Shown piece after piece: positions 62,881 to 64,000 of a stretch of 64,000 nt of DNA. The number at the start of each line of letters is the position of its first letter. The stretch's first letter is position 1. The notes under the pieces were generated by a model, which saw only the letters and a list, made by a program, of their open reading frames with translations, did no database searches and was not told the DNA's origin. The DNA is taken from positions 1 to 64,000 of the forward strand of contig NZ_QRGR01000025.1 of the NCBI RefSeq assembly GCF_003367245.1, written 5' to 3'. Source of the stretch: Pontibacter diazotrophicus (GTDB taxonomy: Bacteria > Bacteroidota > Bacteroidia > Cytophagales > Hymenobacteraceae). Made by a program: the position numbers and the translations under genes.

Positions 62881-63602
62881 ATAATATTCCAGTCTTTTCT
62901 GTTGGGCAAGATGCTCTCGCTAATGCCCAGTTTGTATTTAGTCAGCGGGTTGAGCGACTGCCTTAGCCTATCCGCCTCCTGTGCATAGCCCAGCTGCTCC
63001 AGCAGAGCTCCCAGCATGGCACGGGTAGCGGGGTTGTAGTCCAGCGCCAGCGCTATGAGCCGATCCATGTCGCGTTCGGCTAATTTTCTGATATACTCGA
63101 GCAGAATGAGGATCGTCTTCTCGCTGTTGCGGTCCGGAATCTTCTTGTAACCGCGCAGAGCGTCTAGAACCTGAAGCTTGTCAATGTCAGACTCCTTGAA
63201 GTGGGTGGGGCTTTGAACATAACGGATCTTTGTTTTACCGACATTCGCTACCCGGCGCTGTTTGCGGGTCATCAGCGTTACCTCCTGGGGAACCTGCGTT
63301 GTCAGGCCCAGCTGGTTGTAGAGCCCCAAACCGCTTTCATACCCCTTCACTTTGCCTTTGGAGGTGCTCAGGCTTTTGATGATCTCTTTTTCAGATGGTT
63401 TTACTTTCCCGAAAACGGTTTCCTTTGGCTTGTAGTAGCGGCCTTTTGCCAGTCGGTTGATTACCCCTTGCTTGGCCAGGCGGCTGAGCGCCGCTGCCAG
63501 GGCCTCCAGTTGGCTATCATTTACCTTAAAATCAGCATAAGTCAGCAATTCCCCAGGCGGAGTCTGCTCAATCCTTTCCCGGACTTGCTGCATAATGCTC
63601 AT
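62877..63602 (-). CDS. abiEi: AbiEi-like antitoxin, DUF6088 family
   Basis: 241 aa. An N-terminal winged helix (LLTYADFKVNDSQLEALAAA, LSRLAKQGVINRLAKGRYYK) precedes the DUF6088 body (VKGYESGLGLYNQLGLTTQV, PQEVTLMTRKQRRVAN). It neutralises the toxin and autorepresses the operon. The first gene of the operon, upstream of abiEii with overlap. Confidence 0.9.
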   Translation of the reverse strand: MSIMQQVRERIEQTPPGELLTYADFKVNDSQLEALAAALSRLAKQGVINRLAKGRYYKPKETVFGKVKPSEKEIIKSLSTSKGKVKGYESGLGLYNQLGLTTQVPQEVTLMTRKQRRVANVGKTKIRYVQSPTHFKESDIDKLQVLDALRGYKKIPDRNSEKTILILLEYIRKLAERDMDRLIALALDYNPATRAMLGALLEQLGYAQEADRLRQSLNPLTKYKLGISESILPNRKDWNII

Positions 63603-63652
63603 TGATACTTAGGTATATAATAATTGCCTCAAGATAAGAGATAGCTTCTATC

Positions 63653-63684
63653 TTGTCAAGTTTTTTTGTTATAAAACTTGACAA
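63653..63684 (-). promoter_or_regulatory. AbiE operon operator/promoter
   Basis: TTGTCAAGTTTT (63653-63664) and AAAACTTGACAA (63673-63684) form a 12-bp inverted repeat about 50 bp upstream of the antitoxin ATG. On the minus strand TTGAC gives a -33 box and TTATCTTG a -7-like box before the start. It fits autorepression by the antitoxin. Confidence 0.65.
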
Positions 63685-63853
63685 ACGAGACAGAGAGTTA
63701 TAGTATATATTAACTTAACATAGATTGCTTCTCATCTAGTACCTAAAATTGTATTCAATTTTAGGACTTTCTGTAAGTGGATCATATTAAAATATAATAT
63801 AAAAAGTTTAATATATAACAAATAAAAAATTATAGTATTTTGCATTCCTGATG

Positions 63854-64000
63854 CTATCCCAACCATTGAAAATAGATGACAGCCACTCCAATGCCAACAT
63901 AGCCTACACCTAGAATAATCTGTATTACATACGAGCAAGCAAGTATATCTGGAGCTTCACAACCCGGCAGATGTGGACGGGATTTAGTTTGCCATTGAAG
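63854..64000 (-). CDS. Partial membrane protein (5' end off the window)
   Basis: The frame enters from the right edge and ends in TAG at 63854-63856: 48 residues with a hydrophilic start (SRPHLPGCEAPDILACSYV) and one transmembrane segment (IILGVGYVGIGVAVIYFQWL). It reads like the C-terminus of a small membrane protein; the family is unknown. Intervening 63686-63853 is AT-rich and without a gene. Confidence 0.4.
   Translation of the reverse strand, partial: LQWQTKSRPHLPGCEAPDILACSYVIQIILGVGYVGIGVAVIYFQWLG

Overview
The window looks like part of a large plasmid, or plasmid-like replicon, from a Bacteroidota bacterium of the Hymenobacteraceae type (Pontibacter/Rufibacter/Hymenobacter relatives). 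This host call is an inference from four things: Bacteroidota-style promoters (TAnnTTTG), families typical of the phylum (a DUF6252-like lipoprotein, a TonB-plug-like tail, a vegetative Rep_3 initiator with iterons, and a ParA/ribbon-helix-helix pair), medium GC content, and a mosaic of accessory modules. No tRNA, rRNA, ribosomal protein or other core gene was seen.

Layout. 1-2.2 kb: cassette-like minus-strand genes (membrane protein, lipoprotein) separated by an attC-like site, next to a ~1 kb structured direct repeat, then an XRE regulator. 2.6-9.3 kb: plasmid backbone accessories: two small hypotheticals, an SRAP abasic-site protein, a secreted NUC nuclease, a 56-bp hairpin array, an orphan UmuC and a secreted protein. 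9.6-17.4 kb: replication and partition: two Rep_3 proteins, an iteron/DnaA-box origin (11.6-12.0 kb), parA and a small ribbon-helix-helix partner, then ~4 kb of mostly non-coding DNA holding at least five clusters of a degenerate TCATTCAGT-type repeat that may be a dispersed centromere, with a frameshifted radC and a yhcG relic. 18-24.3 kb: a HigBA toxin-antitoxin pair, hypotheticals, a second NUC lipoprotein, a DUF3024 protein and RecD2. 24.6-32.3 kb: an HxlR-linked oxidoreductase cluster (PRISE-type SDR, two flavin monooxygenases, a nitronate monooxygenase-like enzyme, an F420-reductase-like protein, an SDR) with an AT-rich inserted block and gene debris. 32.9-37.2 kb: a sensor kinase, variable tandem repeats and a serine recombinase.

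37.5-49.7 kb is the defence island. It has a Shango-like operon (TerB-domain protein, DUF2791-type ATPase, Lhr-like helicase) and a YhcG/DUF1016 nuclease. It also has a minus-strand operon encoding a tandem DUF1508 (YegP) protein, a Cap2-like E2-E1 fusion and a Cap3-like JAB peptidase, with no CD-NTase. Across a 26-bp perfect hairpin a divergent operon encodes a sigma-like factor, a small protein and an ImmA/IrrE peptidase. The DUF1508-E2/E1-JAB module is my main candidate for an undescribed system: an E2/E1 ligase and its peptidase appear to be paired with a new substrate that ends in a Gly-rich tail.

49.8-55.4 kb: a second cassette-like array on the minus strand, interrupted by a two-gene IS91-family element and ending against a second copy of the ~1 kb repeat. 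55.5-64 kb: a hydrolase, an erythromycin-esterase-family protein, a beta-lactamase fragment, a GH2-like pseudoenzyme, a decayed BREX brxL-like gene and an AbiE toxin-antitoxin pair.

All identifications come from reading motifs; no database search was possible.
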